In this document: positions 51,701 to 61,762 of the stretch, one piece after another
How the letters are laid out: each line of letters begins with the position of its first letter
Position numbering within the stretch: the stretch's first letter is position 1
NCBI GenBank assembly: GCA_020161065.1
Contig: JAIUPH010000018.1
Location: 248,001 to 312,000, forward strand
Length of the DNA stretch: 64,000 nt
Source: Pseudomonadota bacterium
GTDB taxonomy: Bacteria > Pseudomonadota > Gammaproteobacteria > Burkholderiales > Burkholderiaceae_C
Reading direction: 5' to 3'
Position numbers and translations under genes: made by a program
The notes under the pieces: model-generated
Databases searched by the model: none
Told to the model about the DNA's origin: nothing
The model's input: only the letters and a program-made list of their open reading frames with translations

Positions 51701-53872
51701 CTAGGGCTTCAGCCCCGCCCGCCCGAACTGCCACAGCAGAAACGCCCACTCGTCGGCCTGCATCGCGTGGCGCTGCTGCGCGGTGCTGCCGATGCCGTGG
51801 CCGGCCTGGGCGTCCAGGCGCAGCAGGATCGGCTTGCCGCTGCTGCTGGCCTGCTGCAGCCGCGCCGCGGCCTTGGCGCTGTGCCAGACGTCGACGCGCG
51901 GGTCGTTGAGGCCATGCACCAGCAGCACCGCGGGGTAGGCGGTGCCGTCCTTGATCTGGTGGTAGGTGCTCATCTCCAGCAGCGCCTTGAACTCGGGCTC
52001 GACGGCCACGCTGCCGAACTCGCTGGTGTTGGTGGCGCCGTTGGCCGTGGTCTCGAAGCGCACGGCGTCCATCACCGGCACGTTGAAGATCGCCGCGGCG
52101 AACAGCTCGGGCGCCGCGGTCACCGCGCGGCCGACGAAGACGCCGCCGGCGCTGCCGCCTTCCACGCCCAGCGTGGCCGGCGTCGCATAGCCCTGCTCGA
52201 TCAGCCAGCGCGCCGCGGCGATGCCGTCCTTCCAGGTGTTGGGCTTGGTGGCCTTGAAGCCGGCGCGGTGCCAGTCGTCGCCATAGGCGCCGCTGCCGCG
52301 CGGGTTGACGAAGGCGAGCACGCCGCCGCGCTCGAACCAGGCATAACGCCTGGGGTCGTACCACGCCTGGGTGGTGAAGCCGTAGGCGCCGTAGCCGTCC
52401 AGCAGCGTGGGGTTGCGGCCGTCGAGCGCCAGGCCTTTGCGGTGAACCACCGCCAGCGGCACTTTCACGCCGTCGTGGCTGGGCACTTCGACTTCCAGCG
52501 CTTCCAGCTCCGGCACGCCGGCGGCCGGCGGGTTGCGGCGCAGCCCGGTGTCGCGCAGGTGCCCGCCGGCGGAGGACAGGATGCGCGCCGGCGCGGTCCA
52601 GCTGCTGGTGTCCAGCCACAGCTCGTCGGCGCCGGCGCCGGGGTCGACGATCGCGTAGGTCGAGCCCTGCAGGCCGGGCGCCACGTCGACGCCGGCGGCG
52701 GCGGGGCGCGCCGGGTCGTGGCGCTGCACGCGCACCGAGAAGCCTTGTTGCAGTTCGACGTAGATCGCGCGGCGGCCGGGCACGAAGGATTCCAGCACGC
52801 CGCGCTCGGGCTGCGGCACCACCACGCGGGCATCGGCCAGCGACGCGGCCGGCAGCGGCAGCGCCAGCACTTCGCCGCGCGGCGCGGCCTTGTAGCTGCG
52901 CAGCAGCAGCTCGCGGCCACGCAGCTGCACGTCGGTGACCTTGTCGGCGGCGGTGGACAGCAGCCGCCAGCGCGGCGGCCGCGGCGCGTCCAGCTCGGCC
53001 AGCGGCGCGACGAAGACCTTGCCTTCGGGCACCGTGGTGTCGGTCGCGCGCAGCACCGCCCAGGAACTGCCGGGCGCGAACAGGATGCCGCCGACGTCCA
53101 GCCGGTCCAGCCGCAGCTCGGGGTTGACGAGCGGGCCGAACACCGCGCGCGGCGCCCGCCGCGGCTGGCGCGCGTCGATCAGCAGCACGGCCGAGTCGAG
53201 ATAGAACTCCGACTCCGGCGCCCCGGCCGGCAGCGCGCGCAGCTGGTTGAAGCCCAGCCAGCGGTCGCCGGGGCTCCAGGCCAGGTGCGGCTCCACCACG
53301 CGCGGCACCGGCGCGCGCAGCTCGCGGCCGCTGGCGACGTCGATCAGGTGCAGCTCGGCCTGCTCGGAGCCGCCGGCCGAGACGCCGTAGGCCAGCAGCT
53401 TGCCGTTCCACGACGGCGCGAAGTAGTTCACCGCATGCGGCACGCCGCCGCTGCGCGCGGCCAACTGCTCGGGGTCGACCAGCACGCGCTCGGCGCCGCC
53501 CAGGCCCTGGCGCATGACCAGCTTGAACTGGCCCTCGCCGGCGCGCCGCTTCAGGTAGAAGAGCCGCCCGCCGGCGCGGCGCGTGACTTCGCGCACCACG
53601 TCGCCGCCGGCATCGGCCAAGGCGTCGATGCGTTGCAGCAGCGCGTCGCGGCCTTCGATGCGCGAGAGCGTCTGCGTGGCGGCCTCGCCCTGCGCCAGCA
53701 GCCATTGCTTGACGGCGGGGTCCTTCAAGTCCTCCAGGTTGCGAAAGGGGTCGGGCACGGCGACGCCGAAATGCGTGTCCACGGCCGGCACGCTGGGTGC
53801 CGTGGTGGCCGCGCCCAGCGCCGCGCAGTACAACAGCGAGCCGGCCGATGCGGCCTGGCGAAGAAGATCCAT
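51701..53872 (-). CDS. Prolyl oligopeptidase family serine peptidase (S9A)
   Basis: 723-residue peptidase, start ATG 53872 (MDLLRQAASAGSLLYCAALGAA), with a hydrophobic N-terminus that may be a signal peptide. N-terminal beta-propeller (about 70-430). The catalytic domain then has LLDGYGAYGFTTQAWYDP, FVNPRGSGAYGDDWHRAG, the nucleophile Ser in GVEGGSAGGVFVGRAV, the Asp in LLVHGLNDPRVDVWHSAK and the His in LDAQAGHGIGST. These match S9A enzymes that cut after Pro in short peptides. It is divergent from the SAF-domain oxidoreductase (66 bases) and probably a single unit with the astacin-like gene downstream. Confidence 0.92.
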   Translation of the reverse strand: MDLLRQAASAGSLLYCAALGAATTAPSVPAVDTHFGVAVPDPFRNLEDLKDPAVKQWLLAQGEAATQTLSRIEGRDALLQRIDALADAGGDVVREVTRRAGGRLFYLKRRAGEGQFKLVMRQGLGGAERVLVDPEQLAARSGGVPHAVNYFAPSWNGKLLAYGVSAGGSEQAELHLIDVASGRELRAPVPRVVEPHLAWSPGDRWLGFNQLRALPAGAPESEFYLDSAVLLIDARQPRRAPRAVFGPLVNPELRLDRLDVGGILFAPGSSWAVLRATDTTVPEGKVFVAPLAELDAPRPPRWRLLSTAADKVTDVQLRGRELLLRSYKAAPRGEVLALPLPAASLADARVVVPQPERGVLESFVPGRRAIYVELQQGFSVRVQRHDPARPAAAGVDVAPGLQGSTYAIVDPGAGADELWLDTSSWTAPARILSSAGGHLRDTGLRRNPPAAGVPELEALEVEVPSHDGVKVPLAVVHRKGLALDGRNPTLLDGYGAYGFTTQAWYDPRRYAWFERGGVLAFVNPRGSGAYGDDWHRAGFKATKPNTWKDGIAAARWLIEQGYATPATLGVEGGSAGGVFVGRAVTAAPELFAAAIFNVPVMDAVRFETTANGATNTSEFGSVAVEPEFKALLEMSTYHQIKDGTAYPAVLLVHGLNDPRVDVWHSAKAAARLQQASSSGKPILLRLDAQAGHGIGSTAQQRHAMQADEWAFLLWQFGRAGLKP

Positions 53873-53938
53873 GCTCGATGCTCCCCGATGCAAAACGGCG
53901 ATGCTAGTGACATTGCCCCCTCCTGAAAGCCCCCCACG

Positions 53939-55315
53939 ATGAGCCTGCACCGCCAACTGCAACAACGCGCCGCCGAGGGCCGGCCGATCCGCGTGGCGCT
54001 GATCGGCGCCGGCAAGTTCGGCTCGATGTACCTGTCGCAGATTCCGCGCACGCCGGGCGTGCACCTGCTGGGCGTGGCCGATCTCTCGCCCGAGGCCGCC
54101 TGCCGCAACCTGGCGCGCGTGGGCTGGGAGGCGCAGCGCGTGCAGGCGGCGAGCCTGGAAGCCGCGCTGCGCGACGGCAACACGCACGTCGGCGACGACT
54201 GGCTCGCGCTGGTGCGCCACCCCGCGGTGGACGTGGTCGTCGAATGCACCGGCCACCCGATCGCCGCGGTGGACCATTGCCTGGAGGCCTTCGCCCACGG
54301 CAGGCACGTGGTCAACGTGACGGTGGAGGCCGACGCCTTCTGCGGCCCGCTGCTGGCCCGGAAGGCCGAAGCAGCCGGCGTGCTCTACAGCCTGGCCTTC
54401 GGCGACCAGCCGGCGCTGATCTGCGACCTGGTGGACTGGGCGCGCACCTGCGGCTTTCCGGTGGTGGCCGCCGGCCGCGGCCACAAGTGGCTGCCGCATT
54501 TCGCGCAGAGCACGCCCGAGACGGTGTGGGGCTACTACGGCCTGAGCCCCGAGCAGGCCGAGCGCGGCGGCCTCAACCCGAAGATGTTCAACAGCTTCCT
54601 CGACGGCAGCAAGCCGTCGATCGAAAGCAGCGCCGTCGCCAACGCCACCGGGCTGGACGTGCCGAGCAGCGGCCTGCTCTACCCGCCGGCCAGCATCGCC
54701 GACATCCCCTTCGTGACGCGGCCGCGCGCCGAAGGCGGCGTGCTGGAGAAGAAGGGCATGGTGGAAGTGATCTCCTCGCTGGAGACCGACGGCCGCACGA
54801 TCCCCTACGACATCCGCATGGGCGTGTGGGTCACGGTGGAAGGCGAGACCGAGTACATCCGCAACTGCTTCGAGGAATACAACGCCCACACCGACCCCAG
54901 CGGCCGCTACTTCACGCTGTACAAGCGCTGGCATCTGATCGGGCTGGAAGTCGGCTACTCGGTGGCCAGCCTGGCGCTGCGGCGCGAGCCCACCGGCGTG
55001 GCCGCCGGCTGGCAGGCCGACGTGGTGGCCACCGCCAAGCGCGACCTGCAGCCCGGCGAGGTGCTGGACGGCGAAGGCGGCTACACCGTGTGGGGCAAGC
55101 TGACGCCGGCGGCCGCCTCGCTGCGGGCCGGCGGCCTGCCGCTGGGGCTGGCGCACGGCATCCAACTGCGGCGGCCCGTGAAGCAGGGCGCCAGCCTGTG
55201 CTGGGACGACGTGGCGGTGGACACCGGCACCCGCGCCTACCGCCTGCGGCGCGAGATGGAGGCTGCTTTCGCGCGGCACTTGTTGGCGCCGACTGCCGCC
55301 GCGTACCCTGACTAA
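53939..55315 (+). CDS. Homoserine-dehydrogenase-like oxidoreductase with SAF domain
   Basis: 458 residues. An N-terminal Rossmann fold is clear: RPIRVALIGAGKFGSMYLSQIPRTPGVHLLGVADLSPEAA. A strand with VDVVVECTGHPIAAVDHCLEAFAHGRHVVNVTVEADA follows. The middle (PHFAQSTPETVWGYYGLS...GLNPKMFNSFLDGSKPSIES) is typical of the predicted homoserine-dehydrogenase-like group. The C-terminus is an SAF domain (VATAKRDLQPGEVLDGEGGYTVWGKL...LPLGLAHGIQLRRPVKQGASLCWDDV). Such proteins occur in sugar-acid catabolism in several bacteria; the reaction here is unknown. It stands alone, divergent from the prolyl oligopeptidase. Confidence 0.88.
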   Translation: MSLHRQLQQRAAEGRPIRVALIGAGKFGSMYLSQIPRTPGVHLLGVADLSPEAACRNLARVGWEAQRVQAASLEAALRDGNTHVGDDWLALVRHPAVDVVVECTGHPIAAVDHCLEAFAHGRHVVNVTVEADAFCGPLLARKAEAAGVLYSLAFGDQPALICDLVDWARTCGFPVVAAGRGHKWLPHFAQSTPETVWGYYGLSPEQAERGGLNPKMFNSFLDGSKPSIESSAVANATGLDVPSSGLLYPPASIADIPFVTRPRAEGGVLEKKGMVEVISSLETDGRTIPYDIRMGVWVTVEGETEYIRNCFEEYNAHTDPSGRYFTLYKRWHLIGLEVGYSVASLALRREPTGVAAGWQADVVATAKRDLQPGEVLDGEGGYTVWGKLTPAAASLRAGGLPLGLAHGIQLRRPVKQGASLCWDDVAVDTGTRAYRLRREMEAAFARHLLAPTAAAYPD

Positions 55316-55408
55316 AGCGCCGCGGCGGCATTCGGACCTCAGGCCGGCTCGGCCGCGTGCCGAGGTTGCGCTGGCAGACCGCGCCGCGCGCGCGGCCCGC
55401 GCCTTGCC

Positions 55409-56305
55409 ATGCCTGCCGACGACACCCCCGCCCCCGCCTTCCCCTCGCCGCTGGCCGTGGTGTGCCACGACGCTGGCGCGCTGCGGCTGATGCTGCCGTG
55501 GCTGGCGGCGCGGCCCACGCTGCGGCTGCGCGCCTGCCTGGGCGGCCCGGCGCTGGCGCTGTGGGCGCGGCGCTGGGGCGGCCGCCACCAGGTGAGCACG
55601 CTGCCGCAGGCGCTGGACGGCGCCGCCATGCTGCTGAGCGGCAGCAGCCCGACCGCCGACCTGGAGCACGAGGCGCGGCGGCAGGCCGCCGCGCGCGGCC
55701 TGCACTCGGTGGCGGTGCTCGACCACTGGATCGGCTACGCCGCGCGCTTCCAGCGCCACGGCGCGCGGCGGCTGCCCGACGAGATCTGGGTCTGCGACGC
55801 CGAGGCCTATGCGCTGGCGCGCGCCGCCTTCCCCGGCCAGGACCTGCGGCTGCAGCCCAACGACGCGCTGCGCGAGCTGGTGGCGCGGCTGGCGCCCTGC
55901 CCCGACCCGCAGCGCCACCCCACCATGCTGCTGCTGGCCGAGCCGGCCGGCCCGGCCGCGGCCGATGAGCAGGGCTTCGACTTCCTGGTGGCCAACGCCG
56001 CCCGCCTGGGCCTGCCCGAGAGCTTGAGCCTGCACCTGCGGCCGCACGCCGGCGACGCCCCAGGGCGCTGGAACGCCTGGATCGACGCGCGCCGCGCCGA
56101 AGGGCACGAGGTGCGCTTCGACACCGCGCCGACGCTGCTGGACGCCATCGACCGCGTGGCCTGGGTGGGTGGTTTCGAATCTAGCGCGCTGGTGCTGGCG
56201 CATGCCGCCGGGCGCCGCGCCGTGTGCCTGCAGCCGCCATGGCTGCCGCGCTCGCGGCTGCCGCAACGTGGACTGATTCACCTGCGCGACCTGCCGGCGC
56301 GTTGA
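55409..56305 (+). CDS. Hypothetical protein
   Basis: 298 residues, not recognised. It looks like a two-domain Rossmann-type fold: FPSPLAVVCHDAGALRLMLPWLAARPTLRLRACLGGPALALW at the start, then VAVLDHWIGYAARFQRHGARRLPDEIWVCDAEAYALARAAFPGQDLRL, then TMLLLAEPAGPAAADEQGFDFLVANAARLGLPESLSLHLRPHAGD and [29 protein letters not shown]. The last text resembles the nucleotide-sugar-binding half of GT-B glycosyltransferases or polysaccharide-modifying enzymes, but key motifs are not decisive. The last 125 bases overlap the histidine kinase gene in antisense. Confidence 0.72.
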   Translation: MPADDTPAPAFPSPLAVVCHDAGALRLMLPWLAARPTLRLRACLGGPALALWARRWGGRHQVSTLPQALDGAAMLLSGSSPTADLEHEARRQAAARGLHSVAVLDHWIGYAARFQRHGARRLPDEIWVCDAEAYALARAAFPGQDLRLQPNDALRELVARLAPCPDPQRHPTMLLLAEPAGPAAADEQGFDFLVANAARLGLPESLSLHLRPHAGDAPGRWNAWIDARRAEGHEVRFDTAPTLLDAIDRVAWVGGFESSALVLAHAAGRRAVCLQPPWLPRSRLPQRGLIHLRDLPAR

Positions 56306-58427
56306 CGCCGGGCCGGCGCGTGCGCGCGGCGCGCGGCCGCCCCGCCGGCGGCCTGGCCGCGCCGGCCGCCCGCTCGGCCGGCGGCGCCAGCGCGTCGCCG
56401 GGGCGCAGCGGCAGCGTCAGCCAGAAGCAGCTGCCCTGCCCTTCGACGCTGTGCACGCCGATCTGGCCGCCCATCAGCGCCACCAGGCTGCGGCACAGCG
56501 CCAGGCCGAGGCCGGTGCCGCGTTGCTGGTCTTCGATGTTGACCTGGCTGAACTCCTTGAACAGCCGCTCCTGGCCCTGCGCCGAGATGCCGACGCCGGT
56601 GTCGCGCACCTCGATGCGCAGCGTGCCCGTGGCATCGCGCTCGGCCGGCGCCGCGGTGGCGGCGGCCGCGGCCGCCGCCGAATCCGCCGAATCCGCCGAA
56701 TTCGCCAGTGCGGCCGGCGCCGACCACACCGCCTCGACCTCGATGCGGCCCTTGCGCGTGAACTTCACCGCGTTGCTCAGCAGGTTCAGCAGCACCTGCT
56801 GCAGGCGCAGCCGGTCGGTCAGCAGCGTGTCGGGCAGCGTGGGGTCCACCTGCACGGCCAGCGTCACCGGGCGGCCCTGCAGCAGCGGCTGCATGACGGC
56901 GGCGGCCTCGGCCATCAGCGCCGCCACCGCCACCGGCTGCAGGCTCAGCTCGAAGCGGCCGGCGTCGATCTTGGCGAGGTCGAGCACGTCGTTGCACAGC
57001 GCCAGCAGCATCTGCGCCGAGCTTTGCGCCAGGCTCAGGTAGCGGCGCTGGCGCTCGTCGAGGTCGGACATCATCAGCAGCGAGGTCATGCCCAGCACGC
57101 CGTTGAGCGGGTTGCGCATCTCGTGCGTGACGTGCGAGAGAAAGCGCTGCTGGCGGGCGACGCGGATGTCGGCCTCTTCGCCGAGGCGGCGCGCCTCGGC
57201 CACCGCCGCGTTGACGGCGGCGGTGCGCTGCAACTGCTGCTCGGCCAGGCCGTGTTGCGCGCCGGCGTGCAGCACGTCCAGCCGCGCCTGCATGGCGCTG
57301 CCCACCCAGCTGAAGCAATGCGCCTGCGAAGCCTTCAGCGCCTGCAGCGCGGCGCCCACGTCGCCGAGCGCCTCGCAGGCCTCGCTGCGCACGCGGTGCA
57401 GTTGGGTCGCGTTCATCGGCGTGATGGCGGCATGGCGCTCGGCCAGCCGGGCCAGGCAGCCCTCGACCTCGTCGCGCGCGGCCTGCGCGCGGCCGTGCAG
57501 CAGGTGCACCGTGGCCCGCACCCAGGCGCGGTTGGCCAGCACCGCGGGGTATTTGGACACCCAGTCGGGCAGCGGCCAGTCGAGCAGGCGGTCGGCCTCG
57601 TCGCGCCGGCCCTGGCGGGCCAGCACCAGCGCCAGCAGGTCGGCCAGCACCGGCGCGCCGTCGAGCGCCACCGGCTCCAGCAGCCAGCGGTCCTGCGCCA
57701 CCAGCGTGGCGGCCTCGTCGTTGCGCCCGGCCAGCAGCAGGCACAGCAGCAGGTCGTAGCCGCTGCGCGCCGAGCGGTAGTCCAGCCGCCGCCAGGCGAC
57801 GACGTTGGCGTGCAGCGGCTCGTACGCGGCCTCGACATCGCCAACGCTGAGGAAGACGTAGCCCAGCGTGCCGCGGAACAGCGCCAGCAGCGCGTCGCCG
57901 CCGGGGTCGTGCAGCAGCGGCTGCATCTTCAGGCTGCATTGCAGCGCGCCGTCGAAATCGCCGCTGAAGGCGTGCAGCGCGAACTCGACGAGTTGCACGC
58001 AAAAGCGCTCGACCGTGCTGGCCGGCGGCTGCCCGGGGTCTTGCGCTTCCTCAAGCTGGCGCGCCGCCAGCTCGGCCACCTGCGCCAGCGCGCGGCGCTG
58101 GGCCTCGGTACCGGCATAGACCTGCAGGTAGGCGCCGGCGGCCTCGCCCAGCCGCTGCGCGCGCCGGCAGGGCGCGGCCCGCACCGTGGCCAGCAGCGCC
58201 TGCAGGCGCGCCGAGCGCTCGGGCGTCGGCAACTCCACCAGCGCCAGCCGCACCGCGCCGAAGGCCTGCGTCATGGCCTCCACCTCGAGGTCGCCGCGCG
58301 AGCGCGCGGCCAGCAGCAGCGGCTGCGCATGGGCCCAGGCGTCGTCCCAATCGCGGCGGCGGTCGAACCACAGCGCCGCCAGCGTGGCGACGTCGCGTTC
58401 GAAAAGGTCCTGGGCCGTGCCGGGCAT
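56181..58427 (-). CDS. Soluble histidine kinase with TPR-like N-terminus
   Basis: 748 residues from ATG 58427. About 1-400 is a helical TPR-like repeat region ([54 protein letters not shown]) with no membrane helix, so it is cytosolic. HisKA is [25 protein letters not shown], with the phospho-His. The ATPase has [11 protein letters not shown] (N box), [14 protein letters not shown] (G1) and [21 protein letters not shown] (G2). An Ala-rich insert ([18 protein letters not shown]) precedes the G1 box. No response regulator is beside it. The basic C-terminal tail ([10 protein letters not shown]...[11 protein letters not shown]) is encoded where the gene overlaps the opposite-strand hypothetical. 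Confidence 0.88.
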   Translation of the reverse strand: MPGTAQDLFERDVATLAALWFDRRRDWDDAWAHAQPLLLAARSRGDLEVEAMTQAFGAVRLALVELPTPERSARLQALLATVRAAPCRRAQRLGEAAGAYLQVYAGTEAQRRALAQVAELAARQLEEAQDPGQPPASTVERFCVQLVEFALHAFSGDFDGALQCSLKMQPLLHDPGGDALLALFRGTLGYVFLSVGDVEAAYEPLHANVVAWRRLDYRSARSGYDLLLCLLLAGRNDEAATLVAQDRWLLEPVALDGAPVLADLLALVLARQGRRDEADRLLDWPLPDWVSKYPAVLANRAWVRATVHLLHGRAQAARDEVEGCLARLAERHAAITPMNATQLHRVRSEACEALGDVGAALQALKASQAHCFSWVGSAMQARLDVLHAGAQHGLAEQQLQRTAAVNAAVAEARRLGEEADIRVARQQRFLSHVTHEMRNPLNGVLGMTSLLMMSDLDERQRRYLSLAQSSAQMLLALCNDVLDLAKIDAGRFELSLQPVAVAALMAEAAAVMQPLLQGRPVTLAVQVDPTLPDTLLTDRLRLQQVLLNLLSNAVKFTRKGRIEVEAVWSAPAALANSADSADSAAAAAAATAAPAERDATGTLRIEVRDTGVGISAQGQERLFKEFSQVNIEDQQRGTGLGLALCRSLVALMGGQIGVHSVEGQGSCFWLTLPLRPGDALAPPAERAAGAARPPAGRPRAARTRRPGVNAPAGRAGESVHVAAAASAAAMAAAGTRRGARRHAPAPAR

Positions 58428-58500
58428 AGCCTTCGAGTTTAGAGGCAGCCCATGGCGCGCCGGCCCCACACTTGAGGACCCGACGATCCGAGAGCGCGCC

Positions 58501-59577
58501 ATGATCTTCCGCCAGCTGTTCGACCCCGTGTCTTCCACCTACACCTACCTGCTGGCCGACGAGGCCAGCCGCGAGGCGCTGCTGATCGACCCCGTGTTCG
58601 AGCAGGCGCGGCGCGACCTGGCGCTGCTGCGCGAGCTGGACCTCAAGCTGGTGGCCACGCTGGAGACCCACGTCCACGCCGACCACGTGACCGGCGCCTG
58701 GCTGCTGCAGCAGCGCAGCGGCAGCCGCATCCTGAGCCCGGCCGCCGGCGGCGCGCAAGGCGCCGACCGGCTGCTGCGCCACGGCGACCGCATCGACTTC
58801 GGCGGCCGCCACCTCAGCGTGCGCGCCACGCCCGGCCATACCGACGGCTGCCTCAGTTATGTGCTCGACGACCAGTCGATGGCCTTCACCGGCGACGCGC
58901 TGCTGATCCGCGGCTGCGGCCGCACCGACTTCCAGCAAGGCAGCGCCGAGCGCCTGTACCGCAGCGTGCACGAGCAACTGTTCAGCCTGCCCGACGGCTG
59001 CCTGCTGTACCCCGCGCACGACTACCGCGGCCTGACGGCCACCAGCGTGGCCGAGGAACGGCGCTGGAACCCGCGCTTCGGCGGCCGCAGCGACCTCGGC
59101 GACTTCGTCGGCTACATGGCCCACCTGAACCTGCCGCACCCCAAGCAGATGGCCGTGGCGGTGCCCGCCAACCTGCAAAGCGGCCGCCCTGCGGGCGAGC
59201 TGGCGCCGCCGGCCGAGCCGGGCTGGGCGCCGCTGCAATGGGCTTTTGCCGGGCTGTGGGAGATCGAGCCCGCGGCGCTGCTGGAGCACCGCGCCGGCGT
59301 GCAGCTCGTCGACGTGCGTGAAGCGTTGGAGTTCGACGGCCCGCTCGGCCACATCGAAGGCGCCCGACTGCTGCCGCTGGGCGAGCTGGCCGCGCGCGCC
59401 GACGAACTGGACCGCACGCGCCCGGTGGTCGCCATCTGCCGCTCGGGCACCCGTTCCGCGCAGGCGGCGCTGCAGTTGCAGAAGGCCGGCTTCGCCGACG
59501 TGGCCAACCTCGCCGGCGGCATGCTGCGCTGGAACGGCGAGCGGCTGCCGGTGGTGGGGGTGGGCCGGGCGCCCTGA
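58501..59577 (+). CDS. Persulfide dioxygenase-rhodanese fusion (MBL fold + sulfurtransferase)
   Basis: 358 residues. The metallo-beta-lactamase half (about 1-235) has the iron site [38 protein letters not shown] and YPAHDYRG, as in ETHE1-type glutathione persulfide dioxygenases. The rhodanese half (about 250-358) has [30 protein letters not shown] and the catalytic loop [11 protein letters not shown] with Cys. The fused enzyme oxidises persulfide to sulfite and passes sulfane sulfur on, as in Burkholderiales PRF proteins. Divergent from the histidine kinase, 73 bases apart. Confidence 0.92.
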   Translation: MIFRQLFDPVSSTYTYLLADEASREALLIDPVFEQARRDLALLRELDLKLVATLETHVHADHVTGAWLLQQRSGSRILSPAAGGAQGADRLLRHGDRIDFGGRHLSVRATPGHTDGCLSYVLDDQSMAFTGDALLIRGCGRTDFQQGSAERLYRSVHEQLFSLPDGCLLYPAHDYRGLTATSVAEERRWNPRFGGRSDLGDFVGYMAHLNLPHPKQMAVAVPANLQSGRPAGELAPPAEPGWAPLQWAFAGLWEIEPAALLEHRAGVQLVDVREALEFDGPLGHIEGARLLPLGELAARADELDRTRPVVAICRSGTRSAQAALQLQKAGFADVANLAGGMLRWNGERLPVVGVGRAP

Positions 59578-59612
59578 GCGCGATCAGCGCGGAGCTTGCC
59601 GGCTGCGCGCCG

Positions 59613-60842
59613 TCAGACGACGCCCTGCGCGCGCAGCGCCGCGATCTCGGCGGCGTCCAGGCCCAGCAGCTCGCGCAGGAGTTCGTCGCTGTGCTGGCCC
59701 AGCACCGGCGGCGCCATCGGCGCGCGGTCGGCGACGCCGGTAAAGCGGATCGGGTTGCCGACGAAGCGCGTCGGCCCGGCCTGCGCGTGCTCGGCGGTGA
59801 TCGTCAGGCCGCGGTGCCGCACCTGCGGGTCGGCGAAGACCTCGGGGTAGGCGTTGACCGGGCCGCTGGGGATGCCGGCGCGTTGCAGCGCGGCCAGCAG
59901 CTCGGCGGCGGGCCATTGCGCGGTCAGCGCGCCGAAGGTCTCGGCCAACTCGCGCCGGTGCTGCAGGCGCAAGGCGTTGCTGGCGAAGCGTGGGTCGTCG
60001 GCCAGTTCGGGGCGATGCAGCACGCGGCAGAAGTCGCGGTACTGGTCTTCGCTGCCGCAGATCACGATGATGCTGCGATCGAGGCAGGCGAAGGCCTGCG
60101 ACGGCAGGCCGCCGTTGCCTTCGGTGCCGCGGCGCGGCGGCACGGTGTGGGTGGCGAGGTAGGTGGCCACGGAGTGCGTCTGCGCGGCGATGGTGCTGTC
60201 GAGCAGCGCGATGTCGATGTGCGCGCCTTCGCCGGAGCCGGTGTCGCGCTCGTACAGCGCGGCCAGGATGCCGGCGGTGGCGTACTGGCCGGCGATGAAG
60301 TCGGCCAGGCTGGGGCCGGTCTTCATCGGCCCGCCGCCGGGCACGCCGTCGGGCAGGCCGGTCACGCTCATCAGCCCGCTCATCGCCTGGAACACGGTGT
60401 CATAACCGGGCAGTTGGCTGTAAGGCCCGGTCTGGCCGAAGCCGGTGACCGAGCAGTAGACCAGGCGCGGGTTGACGCGGCGCAGCGCCTCGTAGTCCAG
60501 CCCGTAGCGCAGAAGGTCGCCGACCTTGTAGTTCTCGATCAGCACGTCGCTGACCGCCGCCAGGCGGCGCACGAGGTCCTGGCCTTCGGGGCGCGAGAGG
60601 TCGATCGTGATCGAGCGCTTGTTGCGGTTGGCGCACAGGTACATCGGCGATTCGCGCGTGTCGCGGCCTTCGCGGTCCTTCAGGAACGGCGGTCCCCAGC
60701 GCCGCGCCTCGTCGCCGCGGCCGGGGCGCTCGACCTTGACGACCTCGGCGCCCAGGTCGCCCAGCGACTGCGCGGCCAGCGGCGCGGCCAGGATGCGGCT
60801 GAGGTCCAGCACACGGATGCCGGCCAGCGGCAGCCGCTTCAT
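59613..60842 (-). CDS. CaiB/BaiF-family CoA-transferase
   Basis: 409-residue class III CoA-transferase. ATG 60842 overlaps the acyl-CoA dehydrogenase stop. Hallmarks: PLAGIRVLDLSRILAAPLAAQSLGDLGAEVVKVERPGRGDEARRWGPPF (with the conserved LDL.R..A.P...Q.L.DLGA), KRSITIDLSRPEGQDLVRRL, VYCSVTGFGQTGPY and GYDTVFQAMSGLMSVTG. The catalytic Asp region is SLADFIAGQYATAGILAALYERDTGSGEGAHIDIALLD. It moves CoA between acids, charging the substrate of this operon. Last gene of the CoA-linked operon; it converges with the persulfide dioxygenase gene. Confidence 0.93.
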   Translation of the reverse strand: MKRLPLAGIRVLDLSRILAAPLAAQSLGDLGAEVVKVERPGRGDEARRWGPPFLKDREGRDTRESPMYLCANRNKRSITIDLSRPEGQDLVRRLAAVSDVLIENYKVGDLLRYGLDYEALRRVNPRLVYCSVTGFGQTGPYSQLPGYDTVFQAMSGLMSVTGLPDGVPGGGPMKTGPSLADFIAGQYATAGILAALYERDTGSGEGAHIDIALLDSTIAAQTHSVATYLATHTVPPRRGTEGNGGLPSQAFACLDRSIIVICGSEDQYRDFCRVLHRPELADDPRFASNALRLQHRRELAETFGALTAQWPAAELLAALQRAGIPSGPVNAYPEVFADPQVRHRGLTITAEHAQAGPTRFVGNPIRFTGVADRAPMAPPVLGQHSDELLRELLGLDAAEIAALRAQGVV

Positions 60843-61762
60843 CGCGCGCCCTCCGGTGCCGGATCCGGCCAGGCGGCAGCGGCCGCGGCCGCGAACTGCC
60901 GCTCGGCGCCGCCCAGCTCGGCCTGCAGCCGCTTGGCGCGGTAGGTCCAGCGGTGCAGCGGGTGCTCCAGCGTCAGCCCCATCGCGCCCATGAACTGGTG
61001 CAGGTCGTAGCAGACCGGCCGCACCGCCTGCTGCGCCTGCGCCGCGGCCAGCGCCGGCGCCACCTGGCCGGCGGCCGCGGCCAGGGCCAGCCAGCGCGCG
61101 CCTTCGATCCGCGTGGCGCAACCGGCCAGGCGGTGCTGCACCGCCTGCAGGCTGCCGAGCGGGCGGCCGAACTGGCGCCGGTCCTTGACGTGCGCGAGCA
61201 CGCTGTCCAGCGCCGCCGCAAGGCAGCCGACGGTCTCGGCCGCGAGCGCGCTGCGCCAGAGGTCCAGCGCCTCGTCGCGGCCGATCGCCGCCGGCTGCCA
61301 GGCCAGCGCCTCGGGCGCCGCCAGCACGCCCATCGGATAGGCGAACAGGCTGTCGACGTGCCGGGCGTCGCCGTCGCGCAGCGCCGCGTGGAACACGCCG
61401 TCGGGCCCGATCGCGACCACGCTGCGCGCCTGCGGCAGGAAGCGCGCCGGCGCGCCGCGGTCGGCCTCCAGCACCGCGCAAGGCCGCGGCAGGCCGAGCC
61501 GCGGCGCCAGCAGCGCCGAGGCGGCGATCTCGGCGCAGGCCGGCAGTTGCGCCAGTTCGATCAGCATCGCCGCGGCAGCCGGCGGGCCCAGGCCGTCGGT
61601 GAGCACGGCGTCGAAGTAGCCGCCGGCTTCGAGGTCGCGCGCCAGCGCCGTCGAATACTCGAAGCGCACGCCGCCGGCCAGCGGCAGCGCGCGGTGCACG
61701 GCCGCCACCGCGCCCACGGCGTCGAGCAAGGCGCGCTGGTCGTCGTCGAACTCGAGCCTCAT
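60839..61762 (-). CDS. Acyl-CoA dehydrogenase, small-type subunit
   Basis: 307-residue ACAD-family flavoprotein, shorter than the usual 380. The C-terminal FAD domain is clear: LAHVKDRRQFGRPLGSLQAVQHRLAGCATRIEGARWLALAAAAG and CYDLHQFMGAMGLTLEHPLHRWTYRAKRLQAELG. The N-terminal part is brief and its catalytic Glu is not obvious. The neighbour gene encodes a different ACAD with a 4-base overlap; such unequal pairs form alpha2-beta2 enzymes in steroid and cyclic-isoprenoid degradation. I infer a heteromeric dehydrogenase here. Confidence 0.88.
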   Translation of the reverse strand: MRLEFDDDQRALLDAVGAVAAVHRALPLAGGVRFEYSTALARDLEAGGYFDAVLTDGLGPPAAAAMLIELAQLPACAEIAASALLAPRLGLPRPCAVLEADRGAPARFLPQARSVVAIGPDGVFHAALRDGDARHVDSLFAYPMGVLAAPEALAWQPAAIGRDEALDLWRSALAAETVGCLAAALDSVLAHVKDRRQFGRPLGSLQAVQHRLAGCATRIEGARWLALAAAAGQVAPALAAAQAQQAVRPVCYDLHQFMGAMGLTLEHPLHRWTYRAKRLQAELGGAERQFAAAAAAAWPDPAPEGAR

